Shown: positions 29,376 through 39,257, numbered from the stretch's first letter. The stretch: DNA of 64,000 nt from Lewinellaceae bacterium (GCA_016713985.1 JADJOD010000003.1:210467-274466), one strand, 5' to 3'. The notes: generated from the sequence alone by a model not told the origin. Numbers and translations: made by a program.

Positions 29376-30398
29376 TTAAAAATGTACCCAGCCCTGCGCT
29401 TTTAATTCGTGCAGGTTGCCGCCTTTGGTGTTTAGTTTGATGCCGTCTTTGGCGTCGAGTATTTCCCCGGCGATGTAGATATCGGGCAGGTATTTGACTT
29501 TTTCAGCGTCATTGGGGTCGATGGTAAACAAGAGTTCGTAATCTTCACCGCCGTTGAGCGCGCAGGTGATGGGGTCGAGTTTGAATTTCAACGCCAGCAT
29601 CTGTGTGTCGGGGTGAATGGGCACGCCGCTTTCTTCAACCAGTGCGCCCGTGCCGCTTTGTTTGCAAATATGGAAAAGATCGGAAGCCAGTCCGTCCGAA
29701 ACGTCGATCATGGCGGTTGGTTTGAGCTCATTTTTGCGGAAGGCTTCGATCATGTCGCGGCGCGCTTCGGGTTTCAGTTGGCGACCGACGGCGTATTTCT
29801 GGTTTTCCAGGTCGGGTTGCACGCCAGGGTTCTCCTGCCATATACGTTTCTCTCTTTCAAGCAGTTGCAAACCCAGGTACGCAGCGCCGAGGTCGCCGGT
29901 AATACAAATCAGGTCGCCGGGCCGTGCGCCGTTGCGGTAGGTGAGCAGTTCCTTTTCACACTGCCCGACGGCCGTAATGCTGATGGTCAGGCCTTTCGGC
30001 GAGGAACAGGTGTCGCCGCCGACGAGGTCGACGTTGTAGGCGTCGCAGGCGGCGCGGATACCCGCATACAGTTCTTCGAGCGCTTCCACGGAGAACCGGT
30101 TGGACATGGCGATGGACACCGTGATCTGCCGGGGAAAGGCGTTCATCGCGTAAATATCGGACAGGTTCACCACCACGGATTTGTAGCCGAGGTGTTTGAG
30201 CGGCACGTACGCCAGGTCGAAATGTATCCCTTCCACCAGCATGTCGGTGCTGACGACGGTGCAGAACGGCCCGTTGTCGATGACGGCGGCATCGTCGCCC
30301 ACTCCTTTGAGGGTGGACGGCTGGCGCAGGGGAAAATCGCGGGTGAGGTGCTCGATCAGGCCAAATTCGCCGAGGGTATTGACGTCGGTATGTTGCAT
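29376..30398 (-). CDS. thiL: Thiamine-monophosphate kinase
   Basis: The 340-aa protein has the ThiL signatures: LGEFGLIEHLTRDF at the N-terminus, LKGVGDDAAVIDN, VVSTDMLVEGIHFDL, VNLSDIYAMNAFPR, LVGGDTCSSPKGLTIS and AMIDVSDGLASDLFHIC with NGGEDYELLFTI. It phosphorylates thiamine monophosphate to thiamine diphosphate with ATP, the last step of vitamin B1 cofactor synthesis. Other thi genes are not in the window. A GGTTTCAGGG word-repeat island lies immediately before its start codon, as for parA and the HlyD gene. Confidence 0.94.
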   Translation of the reverse strand: MQHTDVNTLGEFGLIEHLTRDFPLRQPSTLKGVGDDAAVIDNGPFCTVVSTDMLVEGIHFDLAYVPLKHLGYKSVVVNLSDIYAMNAFPRQITVSIAMSNRFSVEALEELYAGIRAACDAYNVDLVGGDTCSSPKGLTISITAVGQCEKELLTYRNGARPGDLICITGDLGAAYLGLQLLEREKRIWQENPGVQPDLENQKYAVGRQLKPEARRDMIEAFRKNELKPTAMIDVSDGLASDLFHICKQSGTGALVEESGVPIHPDTQMLALKFKLDPITCALNGGEDYELLFTIDPNDAEKVKYLPDIYIAGEILDAKDGIKLNTKGGNLHELKAQGWVHF

Positions 30399-30401
30399 AG
30401 G

Positions 30402-30480
30402 AAGGGTTTGAGGGTTTCGGGGTTTAAAGGTTTCAGGGTTTCAGGGTTTCAGGGTTTCAGGGTTTAATGGTTTCAGGGTG
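30402..30480. repeat. Tandem word repeat GGTTTCAGGGTTTCAGGG before thiL
   Basis: Nine or more degenerate copies of the 8-base word begin 4 bp from the thiL start. They have the same word and the same orientation relative to the gene as the arrays at 12049 and 41563. Confidence 0.8.
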
Positions 30481-30543
30481 GTTGGACCGGCTTTCCGGGA
30501 TATTTTAGAATATTTGCGCCAACACTACAACAAAGGTTTCAAA

Positions 30544-31269
30544 ATGTTCCGGAAATTCTGTTTTTCGCTGATGTGGATTTTTGCCGTTCACGCCGGTTTT
30601 TCCCAAAAGATGAACCTCAAAGTTACGCCCATCGACTCCCAGTTTCTGGTTCATACCTCCTATAAAATGCTCGACGGGCATCTTATTCCTGCTAACGGAC
30701 TGATTGTCAATACCCCCGAAGGTGTTCTGCTGGTCGATGCCACCTGGGACGACCGGCAGGCCAAACAATTGCTCCGCTGGATCAAAAAACACCTTAAACG
30801 CAAGGTGTTTATGTGCATCATTACCCATTCACACGCCGACCGAATCGGCGGCATCGCCTATTTGAAAAAGAAAAAGATCGACGTGGAAAGTACCCCGGCC
30901 ATTGCGCGCCGGGCGGTTGCGGACGGTTTCCCGTCGCCGGCTGCCGGTTTTAATAATGATGTGAAGTTCGGGATCGGGAGCCAGGTGGACGTCCGGGTCT
31001 TTTTTCCCGGTCAGGGGCATTCGCCGGACAATATCGTAGTCTGGTTTTCCAAACAACGGGTACTGTTCGGCGGTTGCCTCATAAAAAGTACGGAGGCCAC
31101 CGACCTGGGTAATATCGCCGAAGCCAACCTGGAAGAGTGGTCCCGCACCATACGTTACCTGATGGAAGAATGCCGCGACCCGCGTTGGGTGATTCCCGGT
31201 CATTTCGGGTGGGACAAACCGGGGGCGCTGGAGCATACGGTGAAGCTGCTGGAGGAGCACGGGAAGTGA
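30544..31269 (+). CDS. Metallo-beta-lactamase, subclass B1-like
   Basis: The start is ATG 30544 (MFRKFCFSLMWIFAVHAGFS), giving 241 aa with a signal peptide. Zinc ligands match subclass B1: H95/H97/D99 in THSHADRIGG, H159 in GQGHSPDN, C178 in GGCLIKS and H220 in IPGHFGW. The K181 after the Cys is the B1 substrate-carboxylate Lys. Such enzymes hydrolyse penicillins and carbapenems in the periplasm. Related proteins of this fold can have other substrates, so activity is inferred. The gene has no nearby mobile element and looks chromosomal. Its start is preceded by a repeat island shared with thiL. Confidence 0.8.
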   Translation: MFRKFCFSLMWIFAVHAGFSQKMNLKVTPIDSQFLVHTSYKMLDGHLIPANGLIVNTPEGVLLVDATWDDRQAKQLLRWIKKHLKRKVFMCIITHSHADRIGGIAYLKKKKIDVESTPAIARRAVADGFPSPAAGFNNDVKFGIGSQVDVRVFFPGQGHSPDNIVVWFSKQRVLFGGCLIKSTEATDLGNIAEANLEEWSRTIRYLMEECRDPRWVIPGHFGWDKPGALEHTVKLLEEHGK

Positions 31270-31377
31270 CGAGGTGTCATCACGACGCAGGAGGGTGACT
31301 CGTCAGGGGTTTGCCTGATGAAAGATGTCGTTGCGTTCGTTCAGATGTCACCCGCTCCTGCTCGCGGATGACACCTC
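31270..31377. repeat. Long inverted repeat after the beta-lactamase gene
   Basis: GAGGTGTCATC (31270-31280) and GATGACACCTC (31367-31377) are exact complements. Inner parts (GGAGGGTGAC and GTCACCCGCTCC) pair imperfectly. It sits between convergent genes and may act as a bidirectional terminator. Confidence 0.7.
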
Positions 31378-31392
31378 GCTTCATTCTTCGCG

Positions 31393-33163
31393 CTAACCAC
31401 TTGATTTTCCGAGTTTTCGGAAGGCCTGAATGGTTTGGTAGACGAAATAAGCGATGAAGATGCGGCTGAGGTAATCCCAGATTCGCGCATACCAGGTAAT
31501 TTTTAAACCGTCTTCTTTGACCATTTCAAAAAACTCGCCTGAATCTTCATCCCGGAAAGGATTCAAATAGGCCAGCGAGTGCGATGCCAAATCTCCAATT
31601 TCCAACGCTGGTGGTCGGTAGCCGAGCAAAACAGTACATTGAAAACAGGTTCTGTTACAAAAAGGTTGTTACGCCCCGACAATTATTGCCAAAATTAGTC
31701 GAGACCTGTTGAGCCAAAGGAGAGTCAGTAATCAAACCACTGTTTGTATGTCGATGCCTTGGATTCCAGGCGAGCAGTCCGGGCCCTCATTTCATTAGCC
31801 AGATAGCGCAGCGAACCTGTTGTATCGCCCCGCGCCTCGTAGATTTTTTTGAATTGTCCGTAGGCGAGACGTTTCTGCTCGGCCATTTTCGAAGGATTTT
31901 CCTCATCTTCAGGCAAGCAGAAAGTCTTGTCAGCAGGCATCCGGCTGCCTGCTAAACTTCGAGCATCTTCGGTTGGAAAACTCAAAACGCTGAAACGTTA
32001 AGTCACAGTTGATGAATTGGATTTTTCCGAGGTCGGAGTCGGTGAGGCGAAGGGTGGAAGGATTGACTCGTTCTTCAAACTGAAATAACTCATCTTCGAT
32101 AACTGGAGAGTCATTCGCATCTTTCGTATAATCCTCCCATCTTTCTAAAGGCTTCAAATTGCTAAAAAAACGGTGCCATAGTTACAAAGTTATTCAAGTT
32201 AAGCGATTAGTTTTACAGTCTGATATTTTTAAGGTGGTAAATTCAGGATAGACTGAGTTGTTGAAATTCAAATGGCCAAAACTGCTTTGCTCCAATACAA
32301 GGTGTGCCGGCGTATGTAAATTAAATTGGCATTTAAAATGGCTGATAAAACTGTTGGATTTAATTTCAATCCTTTGAAGCATCGAGTGCCATACTCTCAA
32401 TTTAGCTAATTTACTTCTTCCTTGAATGGTTATTATTGTTGCACTTGAGTCTACAATCTTAAAATCACCCATCGTAGAATTTTCTAAAAGCGAAAAGCGC
32501 TGAATTGTAGATTTTTGCCGGATATCAAAATTCCCAATGCTGGACCTTTCAATTCTAAAGTCTCCAGTTGTTGAATTTTCTAAAACTTGAACGTTTTCTG
32601 CTTTAGAGTTTGACTGAATTTTGATATCTCCAACCTCGGAATTCTTCCTTACCCAAATATTTTTAATTCGAGAGCCAGAGACTGAAATATCTTGGATTTT
32701 GACCTTCAAAAGGAAAAATTGCCGGTTTGGGAATTTCCTGATACTAAAGTCGCCAGACTTTGAATTTTTCACCAATTACAACATTTTCAATTATAGATTC
32801 CTCAATTATAAAATCTGACGCTTCCTAAGAAGGATCTATTCGCAAAAACAGTTCCCTCTATAATACTTTCTTTAATTGTTATCGATTGGACACGAGCTTC
32901 TTTAAAAGAAACACAGTTGCATAATCGGCAGTTACACAAAATCAAATAAATGAGCGGGTTTGCATTTTCTTCTATATGGATTTCTTCTTCTATTTCAATA
33001 TCAGTAAACTTTATTTGGGAGCCATTATGAAGATTTGCATTAAGTTCAACCAAATTTGCCCATTTTGTTTCTTTAACATCTATCCCTTCCATATTTTTAA
33101 AAACACCTCCGCAGGCATTCTCTCCCTCTGCGGCAAGGTTTCAGGCATATCGGCTTTTTTCAT
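31393..33163 (-). pseudogene. Pentapeptide-like beta-helix membrane protein, many frameshifts (about 590 codons)
   Basis: The five or six short frames here are one damaged gene. From MKKADMPETLPQRERMPAEVF (start 33163) the reading can be restored through IEIEEEIHIEENAN, ASDFIIEESIIENVVIGENS, NSKSGDFSIRKFP and APFFSNLKPLERWEDYTKD to ARGDTTGSLRYLANEMRAR. Each join is a one-base change in a homopolymer. Alternating short residues predict a right-handed beta-helix. The C-terminus (IWDYLSRIFIAYFVYQTIQA) is a membrane segment typical of such Bacteroidota proteins. The stretch near 31630-31725 cannot be cleanly restored. It is more AT-rich than its surroundings. Function is unknown. Confidence 0.65.
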
Positions 33164-33289
33164 AAGGTAAAAGATCGGGTATAAAAGGTTGTGCTGTTTT
33201 TTGAGAATAGAGAAGGGTGTAATAAACGCCTCTGATAGTGAGGACTTATCAGTATTTTTCGTTGAACAATAGGCTGGAGGCACCCGAGG

Positions 33290-33876
33290 GGCAGAATCAT
33301 CCACAAAAACACAAACCCCGGCAACACATCTTCTCCGCTGAGTACTTTATCAAAACCCGAAACAACATCAGCGCTGCCATCGCTGCGAAATGTAGGCGGT
33401 CGCTTCTGCGGGATCGAACAACCAGGCCAAACGAACGCCGTTGGCTAACCAGACGTTTTTGATTTTATCCTGCTGCGCGGCCAACTCGTCGCTGGGGCTG
33501 CGCACTTCGATGACAAAATCAGGTACGATACGGGCGTAGGTGTTTTTAGTTTTTCGCTGGAGACCCAGGCGACATCGGCCATACATTTGGCGCCGTCGGG
33601 GAGCGAAAACATGGTTTGGGAACTGAACACCATGCCGAGCCGGGCAGTCCGGTTCCACATGACCAGATCAGCGCCGGTTTCTATTTCAAAATTGCCGGAG
33701 CCAAGGGATACGGGGGTAACAAGGAGGTTCCGTTTAGGTAACGGGGTTTTGCGGCAAATGTCTTCGAATTCACCTTCGCTGATACGGGGCATGGCATGAC
33801 GAAACTCCCACCCGTCGAAACGAATGGACACCTTGGGATCAGCAGACCCACTTGGTTGAATGGCAGCCGTATTCAT
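33290..33876 (-). CDS. Uma2-family (DUF820) restriction-nuclease-like protein, frameshifted
   Basis: The N-terminal frame (ATG 33876, MNTAAIQPSGSADPKVSIRF) carries PRISEGEFEDICRKTP. It passes into a second frame when one A is added near 33543-33547, giving WVSSEKLKNTYARIVPDFVI. The core PDFVIEVRSPSDELAAQQDK is the PD-(D/E)xK-like Uma2 motif, followed by GVRLAWLFDP. A second shift near 33390 leads into SDGSADVVSGFDKVLSGEDV, a normal Uma2 end. The C-terminal stop is not certain. Uma2 proteins are widespread and mostly uncharacterised nuclease-fold proteins. The gene is transcribed towards the beta-helix gene. Confidence 0.65.
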
Positions 33877-33936
33877 GTCTGAATAGTCTTCTAATTGCCC
33901 TGCAAGTTACGGGTAAAAGGCCCAAATCGGCAAGAA

Positions 33937-35001
33937 TTACCCCTTCTGTTCATCTTTTTTCACCCGCTCGTTCAACTCCTTCAATTTCTTCTCCATCTCC
34001 AGCACTTTTTTCTGCATCTCGGGCAGGTGTTTAAAAACGACATGCGAGCGAATAAAATCCTTGTAGCCGATGGCGGGGCTGCCGAACAAGGCGGTGTTGG
34101 GTTTTTCGACCGAGGAGCCGAGGCCGCTTTGGGCCTGGATGCGGGTGCCGTCGGCGATGGTGAGGTGGCCGGCAAAGCCGACTTGTCCGCCGATCTGGCA
34201 ATTTTCGCCGAGGCGGGTGCTGCCCGCCACACCCACCTGGGCGGCGAGGGCGGTATTGCGGCCCACTTCCGCGTTATGCGCGATGTGGATGAGGTTGTCG
34301 AGTTTGGCGCCCTGCCGGATGACGGTGCTGCCGATAGCGGCGCGGTCGATGCAGGTGCAGGCGCCGATTTCCACGTCGTTTTCGATAACGACATTGCCGA
34401 CCTGGGGCACTTTTTTCCAGGTTTTGTCTTCCTGCGGGGCAAAACCGAACCCGTCGGCGCCGATCACTGCGTTGGCGTGGAGGGTGCAGTTTTCACCGAT
34501 TACACAATCAAAATGTATCCGGACGCCGGGAAACAGGCGGCAGCCGTCGCCGATATGTGCATTGCGGCCGATGTATACCTGTGGGTAAATCGTGCAGTTG
34601 TTGCCGATCACGGCGCCTTCTTCGATCACCGCAAACACACCGACGCTGGTGCCGATGCCGATTTTGGCGGATTTGTGCACCACCGCCTGTTCCGAAATCG
34701 CGGCGCCGTTGGTGTGGTTTTCCGTATCGAATTTTTGCAGGAGCAGGGCGAGGCTGCTCCGGACATCATCCACCCGTATCAGGGTGGCCGAAACGGGTTG
34801 GCTTGGCTGGAACGACCTGTGTACCAATAAGATAGAAGCCTTGGTAGTATAGGCGAAGGATTCGTACCGGATATTGTCGAGAAAAGCAAAATCACCTTCC
34901 CCCGCCTCTTCAATGCGGGCGGGGCGGCTAACGGTAGCGTTCGGGTCGCCGTCGAGCGAGCCTTCGAGTAGTTGTGCGAGTTGCGCGGCAGTGACCTTCA
35001 T
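33937..35001 (-). CDS. lpxD: UDP-3-O-acylglucosamine N-acyltransferase
   Basis: The 354-aa protein has an N-terminal uridine-binding domain (VTAAQLAQLLEGSLDGDPNA), then a left-handed beta-helix of hexapeptide repeats from about residue 100 (VYIGRNAHIGDGCRL, ANAVIGADGFGFAP). The catalytic His lies in NLIHIAHNAEVG. A C-terminal coiled coil (KKVLEMEKKLKELNERVKK) follows. LpxD adds an N-acyl chain to UDP-3-O-acylglucosamine in lipid A synthesis, so the organism has lipid A. Upstream is a TACCTTTG box at 35054-35061 on the minus strand. Confidence 0.93.
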   Translation of the reverse strand: MKVTAAQLAQLLEGSLDGDPNATVSRPARIEEAGEGDFAFLDNIRYESFAYTTKASILLVHRSFQPSQPVSATLIRVDDVRSSLALLLQKFDTENHTNGAAISEQAVVHKSAKIGIGTSVGVFAVIEEGAVIGNNCTIYPQVYIGRNAHIGDGCRLFPGVRIHFDCVIGENCTLHANAVIGADGFGFAPQEDKTWKKVPQVGNVVIENDVEIGACTCIDRAAIGSTVIRQGAKLDNLIHIAHNAEVGRNTALAAQVGVAGSTRLGENCQIGGQVGFAGHLTIADGTRIQAQSGLGSSVEKPNTALFGSPAIGYKDFIRSHVVFKHLPEMQKKVLEMEKKLKELNERVKKDEQKG

Positions 35002-35053
35002 GCCGAATATTACGAGCAGGGCTGTGAGACTTAAACGGTTGGAGCAAGTCGGG

Positions 35054-35061
35054 CAAAGGTA
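35054..35061 (-). promoter_or_regulatory. -7 box before lpxD
   Basis: On the minus strand TACCTTTG matches TAnnTTTG and lies 53 bp before the lpxD ATG. No matching TTG -33 element was found. Confidence 0.4.
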
Positions 35062-35070
35062 GTTATTTTT

Positions 35071-35168
35071 CGGGTTACGGGTTTGCGGGTTATGGGTTTT
35101 AGGTTTCGGGTTACGGGCGGGCTTTTGTGATCATTGGAAAACCCGCCAACCCGCAATCCGCCAACCCA
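35071..35168. repeat. Inverted word repeat GGGTTACGGGTTTGCGGGTT
   Basis: The left arm reiterates CGGGTTACGGGTT. The right arm reiterates AACCCGCCAACCCGC in complementary sense. It occupies the spacer between xth and lpxD. Confidence 0.75.
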
Positions 35169-35172
35169 AAAA

Positions 35173-35940
35173 TCACAAATCAATACGCATCCAGACGGGG
35201 CAATGATCGGAATGAAGTACGGAAGTGAGTTGGCGCGCGTCGGTGATCCGGTCTTTGAGATTATCGGTAACCGATTGATAATCAATACGCCAGCCTTTGT
35301 TGTTGCCCCGGGCGCCGGCGCGGAAACTCCACCAGCTGTATTCCACCAGTTCCGGGTTTTTGTAGCGAAAAGCGTCGGTAAATCCGTTTTCAAACCATTT
35401 GTTCAGCCAGGCGCGTTCTTCGGGCAAAAAACCGCTGCTGTTTTTATTGCCTTTCGGGTCGTGGATGTCGATTTCCCGGTGAGCAATGTTGTAATCACCG
35501 ACGATGATCAGCTTCGGCCGTTCTTTTTTCAATTCGTCCACCCACCGGTAAAAATCATCGAGAAACTCCATTTTAAACGCCTGCCGTTCTTCGCCGGTTG
35601 TGCCGGAAGGGAAGTAACAGTTGAGCACACTCCAGTCGCCGAAATCGGTGCGCAGGATACGGCCTTCCCGGTCATAACGATCTATTCCACAACCTGTTAC
35701 AACATTATCCGGTGCTTTTTTGCTAAAAGTGGCCACCCCGCTGTACCCTTTTTTTTCGGCGGAATGCCAGCAATGGCGATAACCGAGGGCTTCCAGTTCG
35801 AGGATCGGCACGTCCGAGGGTTGCGCTTTGGTTTCCTGCAGGCAAACGATATCCGGTTGCTCCTGCGACAGCCATTCCCAAAAACTCTTGCTGATGGCCG
35901 AGCGAATGCCGTTGACGTTGTATGAAATGATGGATACCAT
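35173..35940 (-). CDS. xth: Exodeoxyribonuclease III
   Basis: The start is ATG 35940 (MVSIISYNVNGIRSAI). It gives 255 aa, the normal length. Exo III motifs are present: NVNGIRSAISKSFWEWL, DIVCLQETKAQ (catalytic Glu), IIVGDYNIAHREIDIHDPKG, EYSWWSFRAGARGNNKGWRI and the final LHSDHCPVW. The enzyme cuts at abasic sites and removes nucleotides from 3' ends in base excision repair. It lies 19 bp after pyrH in the same direction, probably in one transcript. Confidence 0.94.
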   Translation of the reverse strand: MVSIISYNVNGIRSAISKSFWEWLSQEQPDIVCLQETKAQPSDVPILELEALGYRHCWHSAEKKGYSGVATFSKKAPDNVVTGCGIDRYDREGRILRTDFGDWSVLNCYFPSGTTGEERQAFKMEFLDDFYRWVDELKKERPKLIIVGDYNIAHREIDIHDPKGNKNSSGFLPEERAWLNKWFENGFTDAFRYKNPELVEYSWWSFRAGARGNNKGWRIDYQSVTDNLKDRITDARQLTSVLHSDHCPVWMRIDL

Positions 35941-35959
35941 AGTAGTAGATTGCCGGCTT

Positions 35960-36676
35960 TTACCCTGCCACCAGTGTTCCAACCTCTTCGCCCAGGACGA
36001 TGCGCCGCAGGTTGTCGGGTTGGTTGATGTCGAATACGATGATCGGCATGTTGTTTTCCTGGCAGAGGGTGAAAGCGGTCATGTCCATCACTTCCAGGCC
36101 GAGACTGATTACTTTGGCGAAGGTAAGTTTGTCAAATTTTACCGCCATCGGGTCTTTTTCCGGGTCGGCGGTGTAGATACCGTCGACGCGGGTGCCTTTT
36201 AAAATGACATCCGCTGCGATCTCATTGGCGCGTAAAGCTGCCGCGCTGTCCGTGGTAAAATAGGGGTTGCCGGTGCCGGCGGCGCAGATAACAACCCGGC
36301 CTTTTTCAAGGTGCCGGATGGCGCGGCGGCGAATATAGGGTTCGGCCACGTTTTCCATTTTCAGGGCGGTCATGAGCCGTGTTTGTATACCGATACTTTC
36401 AAGCGCACTTTGCAGGGCCAGTCCGTTGATCACCGTGGCGAGCATCCCCATATAATCGCCGGTGACGGGTTCGATACCCGAACCTTCGGCCTGGATGCCC
36501 CTGAAAATATTTCCTCCTCCGATGACCACCGAAATCTCGGCGCCCAATTCACGTAACTCTTTGATTTGGTGGGCGTAATGCTGGAGCATGTCTGCCATGA
36601 TACCAAATCTTTGTTTGCCCATGAGGCTTTCGCCGGAGAGTTTGAGCAAGAGTCTTTTGTATTTGAGTTTACTCAT
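35960..36676 (-). CDS. pyrH: UMP kinase
   Basis: The 238-aa protein has the bacterial hexameric UMP kinase wording: YKRLLLKLSGESLMGKQRFG, EISVVIGGGNIFRGIQAEG, DYMGMLATVINGLALQSALE, PYIRRRAIRHLEKGRVVICA and TRVDGIYTADPEKDPMAVKF. It converts UMP to UDP with ATP in pyrimidine nucleotide synthesis. Upstream on the minus strand is GACCTTTG (36724-36731), one mismatch from the TAnnTTTG box. xth follows 19 bp downstream. Confidence 0.95.
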   Translation of the reverse strand: MSKLKYKRLLLKLSGESLMGKQRFGIMADMLQHYAHQIKELRELGAEISVVIGGGNIFRGIQAEGSGIEPVTGDYMGMLATVINGLALQSALESIGIQTRLMTALKMENVAEPYIRRRAIRHLEKGRVVICAAGTGNPYFTTDSAAALRANEIAADVILKGTRVDGIYTADPEKDPMAVKFDKLTFAKVISLGLEVMDMTAFTLCQENNMPIIVFDINQPDNLRRIVLGEEVGTLVAG

Positions 36677-36780
36677 TATACTTTACTTGTAACCAGGTGA
36701 AAAAAACGGGGCGTATGCGGCGGCAAAGGTCACAAAAAAGAGGCTGTTTTAATAGGGGAAAACAAAAAACAATCGAAGCA

Positions 36781-38376
36781 TCAGCGCCTCAGGAAACGCA
36801 CTTCCACCCGGCGGTTGAGTTGCCGGTTGAGTTGCGGGTCGTCGGACATGAATTTTTCGCCGATGGGGCGGCTGGCGCCATAACCGGCATACCGGAGCCG
36901 GGAGGCCGCGATCCCCTGAGACACGAGATAATCGTGCACTTTTTTTGCGCGCAGATCGGACAAGCCGCTTTCTGAACCTTCCGAACTTTCTTCGGTATGG
37001 CCGCCGATATCGGCGTGTAAACTGGCGTCTTTTTTCAGGATTTCCACCACTTCGTCGATCGTTTCGTCGGAGGTTCGGAACCAGTCGTTTTTGTTGGCCC
37101 CGAAATAAACGGCTTTATCCGGCGGCGGCTGGTCGGGGCAGCCCTGCTGCACGCTCAGGCCGGGTGTTTCGGGGCAGGCGTCGTCGATGTCCGCAATACC
37201 GTCTTTGTCTTTGTCCGGGCATCCGCCCAGACCTGCAAGACCCGCCACAGCGGGGCAGCGGTCGTCCGCGTCGGGCACGCCGTCTTTATCCTGATCGGCC
37301 ACCGGGCATCCGCGATTGGTTGAGTCGCCCGCAGTATCCGGGCACTCGTCTTCATCGTCGGGCACACCGTCTTTGTCTTTGTCCGGGCATCCGGCAAGTG
37401 CGGCGAGGCCGGGTGTGTCCGGACAGTTGTCCTTCGGGTCGGCGATGCCGTCTTTATCCCGGTCGGGGCAACCCTTGAGGCTCCTTAACCCCGGGGTCGG
37501 TGGGGCAATCGTCGTCGTCGTCGGGTGTGCCGTCTTTATCGATGTCAGAAGGCGTTTCCCGGTCGGCTAAGGGTTTTTCCTTTTTGGTCTTTTCTGCGGG
37601 TTTTTCTTTTTCTCGCTTTTGGGCCTTTTCTTCCTGTTTGGCGATACTGTTTTTGGGTTTGTTTTTATTTTTTGAAAAGGGATAGGTAACGCCGATCTGG
37701 GCGGTGAAATACCAGTCTTTTTATTGGGGTTTCCGGCCAGGCTGATGCCGTCGAGATAGTCGGAAAAACTGGGTCGCAGCGCAGTTTCCAGTTTAAAAGT
37801 ACTGTGGTCTTTCAATTTAAAACGGACTCCGAAACCCATGGGAATCACCACATTAAGTTTGCTGAGTTTTGCTTTTTTATCCAGGCCGGCCAGCACCGGG
37901 TCAATTTCTTCGTTGCCGTTGGCGTCATTCCAATCCACTTTCGGGTTGCTGTATGCCCAGCCGACGCCCAAAAGAAGATACGGAGCAAGGATATTGCGGG
38001 TTCGGCCCACTTTTCCTTTAACGGGGTACATGCCGAAGGGGTAAAACTCGTTCAGCGCGCTGACTTCTATGATCGGGCTTTGGAAAGAAATGCCGCGCCG
38101 AATTCTCCATTCGGGTTCGGAGAAATTCCGGTCGTCGCCCCCGATCTGGCCGGCGAGCAGGTTGATCCGCACGGCGTAGTTGTTGGTCAGGTTGCGGCGG
38201 AGGGACAGGGATGCGGAATATTTTATTTCGCGGAACCCGGCGTTGACCTTGAGCGCATCGAGGTCGCCCTGGTAAGAGGTAATACCAAGTGCGAAGTCAA
38301 TATCATATTTAAAAGGAACCTGGCAGTAGGCTAAGGTTGGCAGGCAGAGGAGTAAAGGAAGCAATAAATTTTTCAT
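36781..38376 (-). CDS. OmpA-family porin with DUF6089-like barrel and TSP3 repeats (about 531 aa, two frameshifts)
   Basis: After correction of two homopolymers the gene reads as one protein. One A is missing at 37718-37722 and one base is extra at 37483-37484. A signal peptide (MKNLLLPLLLCLPTLAYCQ) precedes an N-terminal outer-membrane barrel (FALGITSYQGDLDALKV). A Lys-rich linker follows, then four or five thrombospondin type 3 calcium repeats (DKDGVPDADDRCPAVAGL). Last comes an OmpA C-terminal domain (RLRYAGYGASRPIGEKF, LNRRVEVRFLRR) that binds peptidoglycan. It tethers the outer membrane to the cell wall. In the raw sequence the gene appears as two unlinked frames. Confidence 0.85.
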
Positions 38377-38490
38377 TCGTAGTCGATTTTTGAGGGAGGC
38401 TTCGGATTAGTTCAAATGGTTATGCAATGCTACGGAAAACGCAGCGTTTTTGACAATACTGCATCAGGTCAAAAAGTTTGCCATCTTTAT

Positions 38491-38531
38491 AAAAAAAACA
38501 CTTCTTTCGGAAGCGTGTTCCGAAAGAAGTG
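38491..38531 (-). terminator. Rho-independent terminator of the ABC ATPase gene
   Basis: A 14-bp perfect stem (CACTTCTTTCGGAA and TTCCGAAAGAAGTG) with a 5-base loop is followed by eight T residues on the minus strand. It lies 32 bp after the stop at 38563. Confidence 0.88.
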
Positions 38532-38562
38532 CAGGGGGTGGAGTGATTTTTAAAAAAGAGGT

Positions 38563-39246
38563 TTATTTTTTGATCAGTTCTTCCCGTTCGACGCGGCCGT
38601 CGCTCAGGTGTAGTACCCGGTTGCCATAGCGCGCATTTACTTCGGAATGAGTCACTTGAATGATTGTTACCCCGTCTTCTTCGTTGAGCGTTTGAAAAAT
38701 ATCCATGATTTCTTTGGCCTGTTGGCTTTGCAGGTTACCCGTGGGTTCGTCGGCCAGGATGAGTTTGGGGCGCCCGATGAGGGCCCGCACCACACCCACT
38801 AATTGTTGCTGACCGCCGGACAGCTGGCTGGGAAAGAGGTCTTTTTTGGCCACCATGTTAAACCGGTCGAGCAGATCGGCGATTCGGCTTTTACGTTCGG
38901 AAGACGGCACTTTTTTGTACAACAGGGGCGTTTCGAGGTTTTCATACACCGTCAGGTCGTCGATCAGGTGATAGGCCTGGAATACGAAGCCGATGTATTG
39001 CTGGTAGAGTTCGGTGCGCCGGCGTTCGTTGAATTTGTGCACTGCTTCCCCGAGAAACCAGTATTCGCCGTCGGTCGGCTCGTCGAGCATGCCGAGGATG
39101 TGCAGCAGGGTGCTTTTCCCGGAACCGGACGGGCCCATGATGCTGACAAACTCGCCTTCGGCAATGTGGGCATTCACATAGCGCAAAACATAGGATTTGA
39201 GCGCGCCGTTCTGGTAATATCGTTCAATGTTTTTTAGTTCGAGCAT
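38563..39246 (-). CDS. ABC transporter ATPase (LolD/MacB type) with variant signature and D-loop
   Basis: The 227-aa ATPase has Walker A MGPSGSGKSTLLHI (residues 38-51), Q-loop YIGFVFQAYHLIDDL, signature LSGGQQQLVGVVRALI and Walker B LILADEPTGNL. Two departures from the family stand out: the signature ends in LVGVVRA where RVAIARA is usual, and the D-loop is NLQS where NLDS is usual. The D-loop Asp normally lines the ATP site. It is the distal gene of a HlyD-ATPase-ATPase set, but no membrane permease is encoded here. A strong terminator follows. Confidence 0.85.
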   Translation of the reverse strand: MLELKNIERYYQNGALKSYVLRYVNAHIAEGEFVSIMGPSGSGKSTLLHILGMLDEPTDGEYWFLGEAVHKFNERRRTELYQQYIGFVFQAYHLIDDLTVYENLETPLLYKKVPSSERKSRIADLLDRFNMVAKKDLFPSQLSGGQQQLVGVVRALIGRPKLILADEPTGNLQSQQAKEIMDIFQTLNEEDGVTIIQVTHSEVNARYGNRVLHLSDGRVEREELIKK

Positions 39247-39257
39247 GGGTGTGAGGA

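Noticed and set aside
31393..33304. Five or six separate small genes
   Set aside because: Their sequences join into one beta-helix protein when homopolymers are corrected.
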